Notes: generated by a model from the sequence alone, not told the origin. 64,000 nucleotides of DNA from Calditrichota bacterium (GCA_008501735.1 QQUF01000029.1:19678-83677), one strand, 5' to 3'. Numbered from the stretch's first letter, positions 26,019-35,465 are shown. Numbers and translations are program-made.

Positions 26019-26926
26019 ATTTTTGATTGAATTTTTTCGAGGACTTCGTCTTGTGAAAGTTCGTCAAGGTTCAAAAACTCCATTCCTTTTACCTTTTTAA
26101 ACCAAGTAACTTGCCTTTTCGCAAAATTTCTTGTGAATTGTTTCATCAAAACAACTGCTTCGTCAAGCGTCAACTCTCGTTTGAGAAATTGCAAAACTTC
26201 TTTGTAGCCGACAGTGTTCAAAAGTCTCTCAGACTCGCTGAAACCTTCACTCTTCAAATTCTTCACTTCTTCCAAAAAACCTTCGCGAAACATTTCGTCA
26301 ACTCTGAAATTTATTCTTTCGTAAAGTTTCTCACGTTCACGAGTAAAACAAAACTGCACGAATTCTAACTCACTTTCTTTTTGCTCCGAAAAGTGCAAAC
26401 TCAAAGGTTTCCCCGAAACTTCAAAAACCTCCAAAGCTCTAACAATCCGAATTTCGTCAGTTGGTTTGACAATTTTTGCGTAGTCAGAATCTACATTTTT
26501 GAGTTTTTCGTAAAGGCTTTCAAGACCAAATTTTTCGATTTCACTTCTCAAGTCTGAACGAACTTTTTCATTTCGGAAATCACCTGTAAAAATGCCTTCG
26601 GTAAGTGCTTTCACGTAAAGTCCTGAACCTCCAACGACAAGTGGAATTTTGCCTTTTGCAAATATTTCGTGGATTCTTTCAGTTGCTTCTTTCCCGAATT
26701 TCCCTGCACTGTAGTAGTCTTCGATTTCTTTGTAGTCAATAAAATGATGTGTGATTTTTGAAAGTTCTTCTTCGGTAGGTTTTGCCGTTCCGATGTCCAT
26801 TTCTTTGAAAATCTGCCGTGAGTCTGCTGAAATAATTTCGGCGTTAATTTTCTCTGCAAGTTTTAGGGAAAGTTCGGTTTTCCCAACAGCAGTTGGACCA
26901 ACAATGACAATAATTTTTCTGGGCAT
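26015..26926 (-). CDS. miaA: tRNA dimethylallyltransferase
   Basis: MiaA adds a dimethylallyl group to N6 of A37 in tRNAs that read codons beginning with U. The 303-residue protein has the P-loop [13 protein letters not shown] at residues about 6-18, '[21 protein letters not shown]', the catalytic Asp/Arg region, '[15 protein letters not shown]' and the C-terminal '[16 protein letters not shown]'. Length is normal. Its ATG overlaps the TAA of the upstream membrane-protein gene (TAATG), implying translational coupling. Confidence 0.95.
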   Translation of the reverse strand: MPRKIIVIVGPTAVGKTELSLKLAEKINAEIISADSRQIFKEMDIGTAKPTEEELSKITHHFIDYKEIEDYYSAGKFGKEATERIHEIFAKGKIPLVVGGSGLYVKALTEGIFTGDFRNEKVRSDLRSEIEKFGLESLYEKLKNVDSDYAKIVKPTDEIRIVRALEVFEVSGKPLSLHFSEQKESELEFVQFCFTREREKLYERINFRVDEMFREGFLEEVKNLKSEGFSESERLLNTVGYKEVLQFLKRELTLDEAVVLMKQFTRNFAKRQVTWFKKVKGMEFLNLDELSQDEVLEKIQSKI

Positions 26927-27375
26927 TAATGACTAAAAGTGCTAAATCTTGTATTAGAAGGTATTAGACCTTTTGAGGCAGAAAATGAGAAATACGTGTT
27001 TTTAGTTGGTCTGTAACCGAATTCGATTCCGCCAACAAAATCATTTTTCTCAGAATCGCTAAAGTCTTTTTGAAAAGAATTGTAAGGTTGGTTTGCAACT
27101 CCGAGAGTAACATTTGCCTGAAATTTTTCCGTAAACTTGTAATTCATCGTTGTCATAAAAAGATTTGTTAAAGAACTTCCACCACCAGAAGAAGCAAACG
27201 ATGAACTTAGTGAATGCGAGAAACTGATTTTTTCAGGATTCATAAATTCAATCAAAGATTGTGGAGCTGGTTGGGTGAGCCTTTGAGTAAAAGTGTAATT
27301 TTCTGGCTTGTGTTGAGCCAAACTCAAAGAGAAAGAAAGTGCCAAAAGCGTGAGTGTTAAATTTAATTTTTTCAT
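26926..27375 (-). CDS. Small outer-membrane beta-barrel-like protein, unknown function
   Basis: This 149-residue protein has a clear signal peptide (MKKLNLTLTLLALSFSLSLAQ). The mature part has amphipathic strands (SFSHSLSSSF, LFMTTMNYKFTEKFQANVTLG, FVGGIEFGYRPTKNTYFSFSAS) like a small porin-type barrel or a half barrel. I chose ATG at 27375; an upstream in-frame start only adds a basic leader. It ends in TAATG with miaA. I do not recognise a family. It does not end in the usual aromatic residue (ends FSH), so barrel insertion is uncertain. Confidence 0.6.
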   Translation of the reverse strand: MKKLNLTLTLLALSFSLSLAQHKPENYTFTQRLTQPAPQSLIEFMNPEKISFSHSLSSSFASSGGGSSLTNLFMTTMNYKFTEKFQANVTLGVANQPYNSFQKDFSDSEKNDFVGGIEFGYRPTKNTYFSFSASKGLIPSNTRFSTFSH

Positions 27376-27478
27376 TTTTTTAACCTTTGTAAAAATTTCC
27401 ACTTAAAGTGAAACTACAACTCTAAATTTAATGTTGCATTTTGTTCTTCGCAATTAATTCTTTGTGAAAATTTGAGAA

Positions 27479-30400
27479 CTACTGCTGTTTCTGTAAAGCA
27501 TCGAAGTAAGTTTTGATAATTTCTTGGTAATTTTTGTTGTAACCTTCTTCAAGTGCTTTGAGCAAATCTTCACGAAGTGTGTTTTGTTTCTGACCTAAAT
27601 TTTCAGGCAAGTTTCCGACATTTTTTCTTGTGAAAAATTCTGCTGTCCGAGATTTTCTTTTTCGCGAAAGTTTTTCTTTGTTCACAGAACGTTGAGCGTC
27701 TAAAAGTCTCGAAAGAACTCTTTGTTGCTTACGAACTGTCTTTTGGCTTGCGTTACGTTCTTTCAATTCTTTAGCAATTTCGCCCATTTCTTTTCCGATT
27801 TCACCTAAATCTCCGAGAGGTTTTCCACTACCACCTCTTTCCATTTTCTGTTGCAAAGACTCAAGTGCTTCTTGCAAAGCCTTTTGTTGTGCTGCCAAAG
27901 AACCCATTCCAAGTGGACTCGGATTATTTCCTCCTTGTCCCTGACCTTGTTGTCCACCAGGTTGCATTCCTCCAGGTTTTTGACCTTGTTGTCCTCCAGG
28001 TTGCATTCCCATCATTCCTTGAGTTTGTCCATTAAGACCTTGTTGTTGTCCAGCCATTTGCTGTAATGCTTCCATATACTGTTCCATTCCTGAAGCTGAG
28101 CCTGACATTTGCATTGATTGCATCGCTTGGTTCATTTGCAAAATCGCTTGGTTGATTCCTTGAGTAGCTCTTTCCTGATTTTTTGAAGCCTGTCGCCCTT
28201 TGTTGTCACCAAGACTTTGAGTTGCTTCTTCCATTTCTTCGATGCTTTGTCCCATCGCTCCAAGAAGTCCTGACGAAATGAAAAAGCTTTTCTTAGATAG
28301 TTCGGAAAGTTTTTGAGTGCTTTGTTTTGTCGCTTGAGTTAAGTCTGACTGATTTTTTGCTGACTCGTTCATTCTTGGACTTCGAGGTTGTAAAGTTGCT
28401 GATTCATTTTTGAGTGCTTCTTGTTGGCGTGAAATTTCAAGCATATTTTGGACAAGTTTGCCCATTTCAGAAAGCATTTTATCTAGCTGTTGTTGCTCAA
28501 ATTGCTGTTGTGCTTGTCGCATTTGAGTTGCAAACTGCTGCATTTCTTGAGTTTGTTGTTGTTGATTTTGTTGTGCTTGTTGCTTTTGTCCTTGTTGAAG
28601 TTGCTCGGAGCTTTCTTGCATTTTTTGCTGAGTTTGAGCCTGTTCAAGTTGGTCAGTTGCTTCTTGAAATGCTTCGGGAGTTTTATTTTTTGTGTCTTTA
28701 AAAAGTTCTTCAACCTCTTTGGCAAGTTCTTCCATTTGCTTTTCTTCTTCTGCCAGAGCCTTTTGCTCGTCTGCAAGTTTTTCATTATTCTTTGTGTCTG
28801 TAGAATCGGACTTTGCAGTTTCTTCGTTTAGGTCAACTTGTTTTTGCGAAAGTTCTTCGGCACGTTGGGCGAGTTCGTCAAGTTTTTGTTCAAGTTGAAT
28901 GTTTTTGAAAAGTTCCAAAGAACGCTCAAGTTGGTCTAAGTACTCTTCTTGAGACATTTGAAAATTTTCCATTGCCTGTTCGATTTCTTGTGGGTTTTGT
29001 TGCTCAAGTGCTTTTTGTAATTCTTCCATCGCTTTTTTGATTTCAGGCGAAACAATTTCTTGCATCACTTCTTGAAGTTCTTGGTATTTTTCCAAAATCT
29101 GTTCGGAAATCAAGTTGTTCTTTTCTAACTCCTCAACCATTTCTTGCATCTTTTGAGCCATTTCTTCGATGTTTTCGTTTAACTCTTTTTGTGCTTCGAG
29201 GCTTTCCTCTAACTTTTTCTTTTCTTGCCAATCAAGTTCTTGTTCTTTTTTGAATTCACGAGTTGTCTTTTCCATAAATTCTTCAAGGTCTTGACTTTTC
29301 TCGATTAGTTCTTCAAAAGTTTCTTCAACTTGCATTTGTTCTTCTTCAAACTGAGCAAAAATTTCGTCAATTGAAGGGTAACGAAGTCTGATTTTTTCAG
29401 TCGCAGTTTTCTTCGGACCGGAAACAGTGTCGTTGTCGTAAACTTCGAGGTAAAAAATCACTTCGTCTTCGGGTTGTAAACCTAAGGACTTGAGTTCCCA
29501 AAGCTCTTGAACTTGTGCAAAGGTTACAGTTGTTTTGTCGAGCGGAAGTCTTTTTGAAGTGAATTTTAAAGCCTCTTCGTTTGAGTCAAATTTTTTCACA
29601 GCGTATTTTAGAAGTAACTTTGAAAATCCGTAATCGTCCATAATTTCCGTTGCAATCGGAACTTCCAAATTCTCATTCAAAGTGATGTCTTCCGATGGAT
29701 AAACCAATTTTATCAAAGGAAATTCGTCTTCCAAAGCAACGATTCGGTAGTTAATCGGATTTATTGATTCGATTCCATTTTGGTCTCGCAAATGAAAGGA
29801 GTAAACGTCGTCTTCCAAAACTGTAAAATCTGCGGAAGCGAATTGCTCACCAATTTTCATTTCGGCTGTTTGAAATTTGCCAAAACGGATTTCAGCTTCT
29901 TTCAAAATATTGTTTGCAGAAAGGTCAATTTCCACTTTCGAGCCTTTTAGGGCAATAATTTCGCCAGTGTTCGGAGGAAGTTTTGCAAGGGGAATTCTTG
30001 AGTAACCGGGAGAAATCACTTTTGCTTTGAAGAATCTCACAAACGGTCTTTCTTGAACCGTAACTTTGTAGGAAGGCGTAACGACTTGAGTAATTTTCCC
30101 GAACTTGTTTTCTTTCGTACCTGCGAATTTGTAAAGAAAATTGTCTCGCACTCCGTCAAGTCGAATTTTGTAAGTTGAATCGGAATCCAAAGTTACAACT
30201 CTTGTGTCTTTACGAATTCCCTCTGTCAAAACTAAATTGATTTGCAAAGGCAAGTCTCCGATTCCTTTTGCAGAAACAAAAAGCGAATCGCCTTTCAAAA
30301 CTTTTATATTTTTTGGGAAAACTTCAAGAGCAAATTCGGCTGGTGGAGCAAAGTCTTTTGTCGGAGAAAAGATTCTGTCGAAAGATTTGAGGTAAATATT

Positions 30401-30931
30401 TCCGAGTAGTAAAAAAGGCAGAAGGAAAATCCCAACTGCTGTTACAAAAATTTTTGACGAATTTTTGACAGGCTTTTGGTCAACGTCTAAAGTCAGGTCT
30501 AAATTTTGAATTTGGTCAGCAGAATTTTTGATGGCTCTTTCAACAAAGATTTTGCCTTCCGAGATATTTTTTTCTGAAAATTCTTTAAAAAGTTGAATTG
30601 AGTTTAAGAGTCTATCAGCAATCTCAAGACGTTTTAAACCAATAAATTTGGCAATTTCTTCGTCTGTTTGTTTTTTCACAAATCCGAAAATCTTTCCAAA
30701 CGGGAGAAAGATTTTCCAGAAGAAAAAAGCCAAAACAATCGCAGTTGAAATTCCCAAAGTGATGTTTCTGAAAAATTTTGGTAAGTAGTAAATTCCCTCA
30801 AACAGACCGAAAACAGAAAATAAAATCAAACCTACCGAAACCGTTAACAAAGTTCCCGCAAGTGCTTCGGTTTGGTTAATCTTATTTCTAACCTGTTGAA
30901 CTTTTTCTAAAATTATCTCGAATGATTGCAT
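27479..30931 (-). CDS. DUF4175-like giant membrane protein with Q/E-rich coiled coil
   Basis: This 1,150-residue protein begins with two membrane segments (about 22-44 and 50-74) and a third near 150-172, the DUF4175-type N-terminus seen in Bacteroidota and Alphaproteobacteria. A large periplasmic region of beta domains (about 185-510) follows. Residues about 515-1000 are extremely Glu/Gln-rich, with long heptad coiled coils ('EEQMQVEETFEELIEKSQDL'), then a Gly/Gln/Met-rich low-complexity stretch (MMGMQPGGQQGQKPGG) and a basic C-terminal domain. The role is unknown; a structural or envelope-spanning part is likely. Its strongly biased composition creates many long, meaningless open frames on the other strand. 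It is transcribed alone, with about 100 bases to the next gene. Confidence 0.85.
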   Translation of the reverse strand: MQSFEIILEKVQQVRNKINQTEALAGTLLTVSVGLILFSVFGLFEGIYYLPKFFRNITLGISTAIVLAFFFWKIFLPFGKIFGFVKKQTDEEIAKFIGLKRLEIADRLLNSIQLFKEFSEKNISEGKIFVERAIKNSADQIQNLDLTLDVDQKPVKNSSKIFVTAVGIFLLPFLLLGNIYLKSFDRIFSPTKDFAPPAEFALEVFPKNIKVLKGDSLFVSAKGIGDLPLQINLVLTEGIRKDTRVVTLDSDSTYKIRLDGVRDNFLYKFAGTKENKFGKITQVVTPSYKVTVQERPFVRFFKAKVISPGYSRIPLAKLPPNTGEIIALKGSKVEIDLSANNILKEAEIRFGKFQTAEMKIGEQFASADFTVLEDDVYSFHLRDQNGIESINPINYRIVALEDEFPLIKLVYPSEDITLNENLEVPIATEIMDDYGFSKLLLKYAVKKFDSNEEALKFTSKRLPLDKTTVTFAQVQELWELKSLGLQPEDEVIFYLEVYDNDTVSGPKKTATEKIRLRYPSIDEIFAQFEEEQMQVEETFEELIEKSQDLEEFMEKTTREFKKEQELDWQEKKKLEESLEAQKELNENIEEMAQKMQEMVEELEKNNLISEQILEKYQELQEVMQEIVSPEIKKAMEELQKALEQQNPQEIEQAMENFQMSQEEYLDQLERSLELFKNIQLEQKLDELAQRAEELSQKQVDLNEETAKSDSTDTKNNEKLADEQKALAEEEKQMEELAKEVEELFKDTKNKTPEAFQEATDQLEQAQTQQKMQESSEQLQQGQKQQAQQNQQQQTQEMQQFATQMRQAQQQFEQQQLDKMLSEMGKLVQNMLEISRQQEALKNESATLQPRSPRMNESAKNQSDLTQATKQSTQKLSELSKKSFFISSGLLGAMGQSIEEMEEATQSLGDNKGRQASKNQERATQGINQAILQMNQAMQSMQMSGSASGMEQYMEALQQMAGQQQGLNGQTQGMMGMQPGGQQGQKPGGMQPGGQQGQGQGGNNPSPLGMGSLAAQQKALQEALESLQQKMERGGSGKPLGDLGEIGKEMGEIAKELKERNASQKTVRKQQRVLSRLLDAQRSVNKEKLSRKRKSRTAEFFTRKNVGNLPENLGQKQNTLREDLLKALEEGYNKNYQEIIKTYFDALQKQQ

Positions 30932-30998
30932 ACTTATTTCTTAGATTTAAGATGAATGTGAAATTTACAGACTCAAACATTAATTAAAAAGATTTAAA

Positions 30999-31781
30999 AT
31001 GAAAATTCGCCTAATTCAATTCCAACCAAAATTAGAAAAATCAGAAAACCTAAATAAAGCTCTTACTCTCGCAAATTCAAGTGGAATCGAAAGTGTTGAT
31101 GTTGTAGTTTTATCTGAACTTTTCAATACAGGCTACCAACTCGAAAATATTTCAAATTTGGTTGAGAATTCAAACGGTGAAACTTTAACAAAGTTCCGTA
31201 AGTTTGCTCAAATAACTAAGACAAACGTCGTTACAGGAAGCATTCCTTACAAAAATGAGAATGGAGAATTTAGCAACACTTCTTTCGTATTTTCGCGTGA
31301 AGGAGAAGTTTTGAACGTTTACTCAAAAGCTCACCTTTTTGGTTTAATGGAAGAAGAAAAATATTTCGTCGCAGGAAATTCGCTGAACCTTTTTGAACTT
31401 GACGGAACAAAGTGCGGACAAATTATTTGCTACGACTTGCGTTTTCCTGAAATCACAAGGAAATTGGCTTTGAGTGGTGCGGAAATTATTTTTGCTCCAA
31501 TGGAATGGCCTAAACCACGAACAGAAATTTTCAAGACTTTACTGAAAGCCCGTGCAATCGAAAATCAATGTTTTGTAGTTGGTTGCAACGTTGTCGGTGA
31601 AGGATTTCAAGAAGGAGTAACTTTTGAAGGAAACTCTGCAATTGCAAATCCATTCGGAGATTTTGTCGGCGAAATGAAAATGCAAGAAGGAATTTTGGAC
31701 GTTGAAATTGATCTTGAATTAGTGCAAAAGATCCGAACGCAAATTCCTTGTTTTGCTGATAGACGCGAAGAACTTTATTAA
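30999..31781 (+). CDS. Nitrilase-superfamily carbon-nitrogen hydrolase
   Basis: This 260-residue amidase-fold protein has the Glu-Lys-Cys triad: Glu40 (VVLSELFNTGY), Lys110 (YSKAHLFG) and Cys144 (GQIICYDLRFPE). The last motif is characteristic of omega-amidase/Nit2-like and YafV-like members, which remove ammonia from deaminated glutamine or glutathione analogues. Substrate is not determined. It starts an operon: the sirtuin begins two bases after its stop. Confidence 0.88.
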   Translation: MKIRLIQFQPKLEKSENLNKALTLANSSGIESVDVVVLSELFNTGYQLENISNLVENSNGETLTKFRKFAQITKTNVVTGSIPYKNENGEFSNTSFVFSREGEVLNVYSKAHLFGLMEEEKYFVAGNSLNLFELDGTKCGQIICYDLRFPEITRKLALSGAEIIFAPMEWPKPRTEIFKTLLKARAIENQCFVVGCNVVGEGFQEGVTFEGNSAIANPFGDFVGEMKMQEGILDVEIDLELVQKIRTQIPCFADRREELY

Positions 31782-31783
31782 AA

Positions 31784-32509
31784 ATGTTTTCTAAAGAATT
31801 AAAATCGGCTTTAAGAAGTGCCAAAAATATTGTTTGTCTAACAGGAGCAGGATTTTCTGCCGAAAGTGGAATTCCTACTTTTAGAGGCGAAAAAGGACTT
31901 TGGAAAAATTACTCTCCTGAAGAACTTGCAACTCCTCAAGCCTTTTTACAAAATCCTGAGCTTGTTTGGGAATGGTACACTTTTCGCAAAAAATTAATTC
32001 TTGGAGCAGAGCCAAACGCAGGACATTTTGCTTTGACCGAACTTGAAAATTCAGTTGAGAAGTTTCATTTGATTACTCAAAATGTTGACAATCTTCACCA
32101 ACGAGCAGGAACTCAGAACGTTACCGAACTTCACGGCAATATTTTTAAGTGTCGTTGTTTTCGTTGTGGAAAAGATTTTGAGGAAGGTTTGCCTTTGCAA
32201 GAAGAAATCCCAAGTTGCACTTTTTGTGGCGATTTGATTCGCCCTGGAGTTGTTTGGTTCGGAGAAAGTTTACCTTTCAACGCTTTTTCGGATTCAGCGA
32301 TTTTTGCACGTTCAGCGGATTTTTTCATTTTAGCTGGAACTTCTGCTGTTGTTTATCCAGCTGCAGAATTGCCGATTTATGCTTTGAATGAAGGAGCGTT
32401 TGTTTTAGAAATTAATCCTGAAAGAACGAGGCTTTCTACTTTAGTTAGTGAAAGTATTTTGGAAAAATCAGGAACTGTTTTACCAGAATTAATTAAAATT
32501 TTAAAGTAG
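31784..32509 (+). CDS. cobB: NAD-dependent protein deacylase, sirtuin class III-like
   Basis: This 241-residue sirtuin removes acyl groups from lysines, using NAD+. The Rossmann motif GAGFSAESGIPTFRG covers residues 21-35, 'TQNVDNLHQRAG' about 98-109, and catalytic His117 lies in LHGN. Zinc-binding Cys residues are C125/C128 and C145/C148. Tyr65 and Arg68 in WYTFRK are the pair that favours succinyl/malonyl lysine in SIRT5/CobB-type enzymes, so desuccinylation is likely as well. It lies between the nitrilase and murQ genes; murQ starts directly at its stop (TAGGTG). Confidence 0.92.
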   Translation: MFSKELKSALRSAKNIVCLTGAGFSAESGIPTFRGEKGLWKNYSPEELATPQAFLQNPELVWEWYTFRKKLILGAEPNAGHFALTELENSVEKFHLITQNVDNLHQRAGTQNVTELHGNIFKCRCFRCGKDFEEGLPLQEEIPSCTFCGDLIRPGVVWFGESLPFNAFSDSAIFARSADFFILAGTSAVVYPAAELPIYALNEGAFVLEINPERTRLSTLVSESILEKSGTVLPELIKILK

Positions 32510-33415
32510 GTGAAAGTGGACAGAGGAAAACTTTTAACAGAAAGTCGAAACCCAAACTCAATGAATATTGATTCGGCAAGCAGTCTTGAAATTGCAAAAA
32601 TTATCAACGAAGAAGATAAACTTGTTCCATTGGCAATTGAAAAAGAGTTAGAAAACATTGCCAAAGCAATTGATTTGGTTGTTGAAACTTTTGAAAACGG
32701 TGGAAGACTTTTTTACGTTGGAGCAGGAACAAGTGGAAGACTTGGAGTTCTTGATGCTTCAGAATGTCCGCCAACTTTTGGAGTCGAAAGAGAACTTGTA
32801 CAAGGAATCATCGCAGGTGGCGAAAAGGCTTTGACTCGTTCAATCGAAGGAGCAGAAGATTTTGAAAAAGATGGTGCCAAAGCAATTTTGGGAAAAAATG
32901 TTTCGGCGAAAGACACAATTTTCGGAATCGCAGCAGGAAGCACAACGCCTTATGTTCTTGGAGCTTTGAAAAAAGGTAAAAAATTAGGTTGTAAAACGAT
33001 TTTCTTTAGTTGTAACTCTGAAGCTAAAAATTTGGTTTCCGTTGATGTTTACATTTTACCACAAGTTGGACCTGAAGTTGTAACGGGTTCAACTAGAATG
33101 AAAGCAGGAACAGCCACAAAACTTGTTTTGAATTCAGTAACAACAGGAACTATGATTAAGATTGGAAAAGTTTACGAAAATTTAATGGTTGACCTAAAAC
33201 CTTTAAATGTAAAATTAGTTGATAGAAGTAACAGAATTCTTAGACAAGCACTTAGTATTGAAGCAGACGAAGCGAAAAATTTGATTGCAACCTCAAAAGG
33301 AAACCTCAAAATAGCAATTTTAATTAAAAAATTAGGTATTGGATTTACCGAAGCAAAAGAGCTTTTGAGTGATTACAGAGGAAATGTTCGAGTTATTTTA
33401 CAACAAAAATTGTAA
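32510..33415 (+). CDS. murQ: N-acetylmuramic acid 6-phosphate etherase
   Basis: MurQ cleaves the lactyl ether of MurNAc-6-P, giving GlcNAc-6-P and D-lactate, so recovered cell-wall sugar can re-enter metabolism. The 301-residue protein, read from GTG, has the SIS domain with 'YVGAGTSGRLGVLDASECPP' and catalytic Glu in the ASECPPTFG motif, 'IAGGEKALTRSIEGAEDF' and 'EVVTGSTRMKAGTATKLVLN'. It starts on the base after the sirtuin stop. The D-lactate it makes could feed the GlcD-like enzyme at 20.4 kb, a speculative link. Confidence 0.95.
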   Translation: MKVDRGKLLTESRNPNSMNIDSASSLEIAKIINEEDKLVPLAIEKELENIAKAIDLVVETFENGGRLFYVGAGTSGRLGVLDASECPPTFGVERELVQGIIAGGEKALTRSIEGAEDFEKDGAKAILGKNVSAKDTIFGIAAGSTTPYVLGALKKGKKLGCKTIFFSCNSEAKNLVSVDVYILPQVGPEVVTGSTRMKAGTATKLVLNSVTTGTMIKIGKVYENLMVDLKPLNVKLVDRSNRILRQALSIEADEAKNLIATSKGNLKIAILIKKLGIGFTEAKELLSDYRGNVRVILQQKL

Positions 33416-33552
33416 TAATTTCGACATTATCCTTATAAATTATAATTTTAAGCACTTTAAAGACAATTTTTTACTTGTTTTGTGATAAAAATCAATTATT
33501 TTTTCAATTGTAGTTAAGTGTTTCTTTTACCTTCTAGGGGAGAATAAATTCA

Positions 33553-33729
33553 ATGAGCAAATATGCTAACCTTAAAAGTTTCGTAGAATCATTAGAAGGC
33601 GACTTCTCAAAATTCTATGACAAAGGTAACAAAGCCGCTGGAACAAGAGTTCGTAAAGCAATGCTTGATCTTAAAAACATGGCTCAAGATATTAGAGTCG
33701 ATGTTCAAAACATCAAGAACCAAGGCTAA
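33553..33729 (+). CDS. Histone H1-like small basic protein
   Basis: A 58-codon gene, MSKYANLKSFVESLEGDF then SKFYDKGNKAAGTRVRKAML, matching the short Bacteroidota 'histone H1-like' (Hc1) family with the conserved FYDKGN-AAGTRVRKA-L--LK--AQ-IR pattern. It is a small nucleoid or nucleic-acid-binding protein. The preceding 137 bases are AT-rich and end with AGGGGAGAATAAATTCA, a good ribosome site for this genome. A hairpin follows the stop. It is short enough to be missed by length filters. Confidence 0.85.
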   Translation: MSKYANLKSFVESLEGDFSKFYDKGNKAAGTRVRKAMLDLKNMAQDIRVDVQNIKNQG

Positions 33730-33738
33730 AGTTTTTGT

Positions 33739-33771
33739 GCAAGTGAGATTAGGTTTTTCCTACTCACTTGC
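33739..33771 (+). terminator. Hairpin after the histone H1-like gene, possible terminator
   Basis: A 9-bp perfect stem (GCAAGTGAG with CTCACTTGC) is extended by AGG/CCT around a T5 loop. There is no clear T-run after it, so termination is uncertain; it may stabilise the short, probably abundant mRNA. Confidence 0.45.
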
Positions 33772-33793
33772 AGAAATTAACAGGTAATCAAGA

Positions 33794-34219
33794 GTGAACA
33801 AGTCATACTTTATTAAAATTTTTATTGGAATTTTACTTTCTGTTTCTATGGCATTTGCTGGAAGTATCTTTACTTATTCAAGTGGTATTTACAACTCAAG
33901 AAGTGGGAAAGTTACTTTAGCTTGGACTATAGAAAATACTTCTAATAATATCAAAGAATTTGAGATTAAAAGAAGTATGGACGGAAGTTCTTTTAATATT
34001 ATTTCAGTAATTCCATTCTCAACGGGTATTGATAATTCATTTGAATTTATAGATAATGAAATATTTCGCTCCCTCCCAAAACCATCTTCAACAGTTTTTT
34101 ATTACCGAATAGATGCTAAAGATTCCAATGGAAACACTATTGAATCTCTCAATCAACCAGTTGGTGTGATTGCAGGAATCGGCTCTACTTGGGGAAGTAT
34201 AAAAGCTCTCTTTAGATAG
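33794..34219 (+). CDS. Secreted protein with a fibronectin III-like domain, unknown
   Basis: This 141-residue protein is read from GTG with signal peptide MNKSYFIKIFIGILLSVSMA. The mature part is a single beta-sandwich-like module: GKVTLAWTIENTSNNIKEFEI, the 'SMDGSSFNII' turn, and 'VFYYRIDAKDSNGNTIES', the typical fibronectin-III-like end of extracellular proteins in this phylum. It lacks a T9SS sorting tail. A periplasmic or surface interaction role is plausible; the partner is unknown. It precedes a chain of envelope genes with short gaps. Confidence 0.68.
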   Translation: MNKSYFIKIFIGILLSVSMAFAGSIFTYSSGIYNSRSGKVTLAWTIENTSNNIKEFEIKRSMDGSSFNIISVIPFSTGIDNSFEFIDNEIFRSLPKPSSTVFYYRIDAKDSNGNTIESLNQPVGVIAGIGSTWGSIKALFR

Positions 34220-34255
34220 TAATTTTTTCAAAATTTTAAGTAGGAAGTAGCAAAA

Positions 34256-34792
34256 TTGAGTAGCGAAAATCTTGCACATTTTTTAGCAGATAGATACCAA
34301 AGAAGAAGTTATGTTGTTTTTTCAGCTTTACTTCCAGATATTCCAACTCAGCCTGAAAATTGGGAAGGGTTTCCACCAGATTTGCTGATAATCAAAGGTA
34401 AAGAAAAGAAAGTCTTTGCTATTGAAAATAAAGACTCCTTAGAAGATGAAACAAAAACTCTTTTAAAATGGGATTCATATTCTGATAACCATAAATATGA
34501 GTTTGAAGTAGTCGTACGTGACGAAGAAGCTTTAAAGTTAGCACAAGCAATAAAACTTGAAAATAAGTACCGTGCAAAAGTTACTTTGATGGTTTCTAAA
34601 GACGTTAGAAAACGTAAATCAAGTAATCCAGGACAAGCACAAGTTGAACGCCAACAAAACATAAAACGTTACGTTGCAATCGTTGCAGTAATAATTATGA
34701 TTGGAATGACTTTAGGGTTCTACTTAAAATCATCACAAAATGCTTCCTCAAATACTCCAACTAGTGAATTGCCAATTCCTTCTTCAAAATAA
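34256..34792 (+). CDS. Membrane-anchored protein with a PD-(D/E)xK nuclease-like domain
   Basis: This 178-residue protein is read from TTG. Residues 1-115 look like a restriction-endonuclease fold: an N-terminal helix (SSENLAHFLADRYQRRSYVV), then Pro41-Asp42 (FPPDLLIIKG) and Glu57-x-Lys59 (VFAIENK), i.e. a PD-x14-ExK arrangement. A second helix and the strand RAKVTLMVSKDVRK complete the core. Residues about 139-157 form one transmembrane helix, leaving the putative nuclease domain in the cytoplasm and a short Ser/Thr/Pro tail outside. The fold match is by eye, so nuclease activity is not shown. It is followed at five bases by the SPOR protein gene and is in the envelope operon. Confidence 0.6.
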   Translation: MSSENLAHFLADRYQRRSYVVFSALLPDIPTQPENWEGFPPDLLIIKGKEKKVFAIENKDSLEDETKTLLKWDSYSDNHKYEFEVVVRDEEALKLAQAIKLENKYRAKVTLMVSKDVRKRKSSNPGQAQVERQQNIKRYVAIVAVIIMIGMTLGFYLKSSQNASSNTPTSELPIPSSK

Positions 34793-34796
34793 ATTT

Positions 34797-35465
34797 GTGA
34801 AATCATTAATTCTAATTTTATTCTTTTCGAGCCTTACTTTTGCTACAACTCCAAAAGAAGTTTTAAAAGAATTACAAAAAGGTGATTTTCAAAAAGCTGA
34901 ACAACTTTATTCACAATTATCTACTTCTCAAAAATCAACCGAACTTGGAACTTGGGCAAATTATCTTTTTGAAACTAACGGTCAAAAAGCTGAACAAACA
35001 CTTCAAGAATTTGTCAAAAAATTTCCAACTTCAAAAAAAATACAAAAAGCTCGTTTCGAGTTAATTAGCGTTTATTTCCTTAAAGAAGATACAAAACGTT
35101 TCCAAAAAGAAACTGACACTTTTTTGCGAAAGTATCCTAATTCAAAGTACCGGAAAAGACTAAAAAGACTTCAAAGGAATATTTTTACACCAACTCAAAT
35201 TAAAAGAAGTAAGGAAAAGCCAACTAAGTTCTTTGTCCAAGTCGGAGCTTTCAGCAACCCTACAAACGCTCAGCTCCTTAAAGAAAAATTGGAAAAAAGA
35301 AATTACGGCGTAATTCTCAATCAGAAAGTTAGAAATGACCAAACCTTGCATTTGGTTTGGGTAAAAACTGAGGCAAACAAAAGTGAAGAAGCAACACAAA
35401 CAGGTGAAGAATTACAAAATAGATTTACTGAAATTGGTTCTTTCTCGGTCATTCCTGCCAATTAA
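34797..35465 (+). CDS. SPOR-domain protein with TPR-like repeats
   Basis: This 222-residue protein is read from GTG, five bases after the preceding stop, with a signal segment VKSLILILFFSSLTFA. An earlier in-frame ATG lies inside the upstream gene and gives a poorer leader. Residues about 20-125 hold TPR/Sel1-like helices (LKELQKGDFQKAEQLYSQL, FVKKFPTSKKIQKARFELI). Residues about 142-220 form a SPOR domain (FFVQVGAFSNPTNAQLLKEK), which binds denuded glycan strands of septal peptidoglycan. It may sense or reach the division site. The next gene overlaps its 3' end. Confidence 0.83.
   Translation: MKSLILILFFSSLTFATTPKEVLKELQKGDFQKAEQLYSQLSTSQKSTELGTWANYLFETNGQKAEQTLQEFVKKFPTSKKIQKARFELISVYFLKEDTKRFQKETDTFLRKYPNSKYRKRLKRLQRNIFTPTQIKRSKEKPTKFFVQVGAFSNPTNAQLLKEKLEKRNYGVILNQKVRNDQTLHLVWVKTEANKSEEATQTGEELQNRFTEIGSFSVIPAN

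Noticed and set aside
28414-28898. Several long hydrophobic plus-strand frames opposite the DUF4175 gene
   Set aside because: They are antisense shadows of Gln/Glu-rich repeats, whose complement reads as Leu/Phe/Cys/Ser-rich text.
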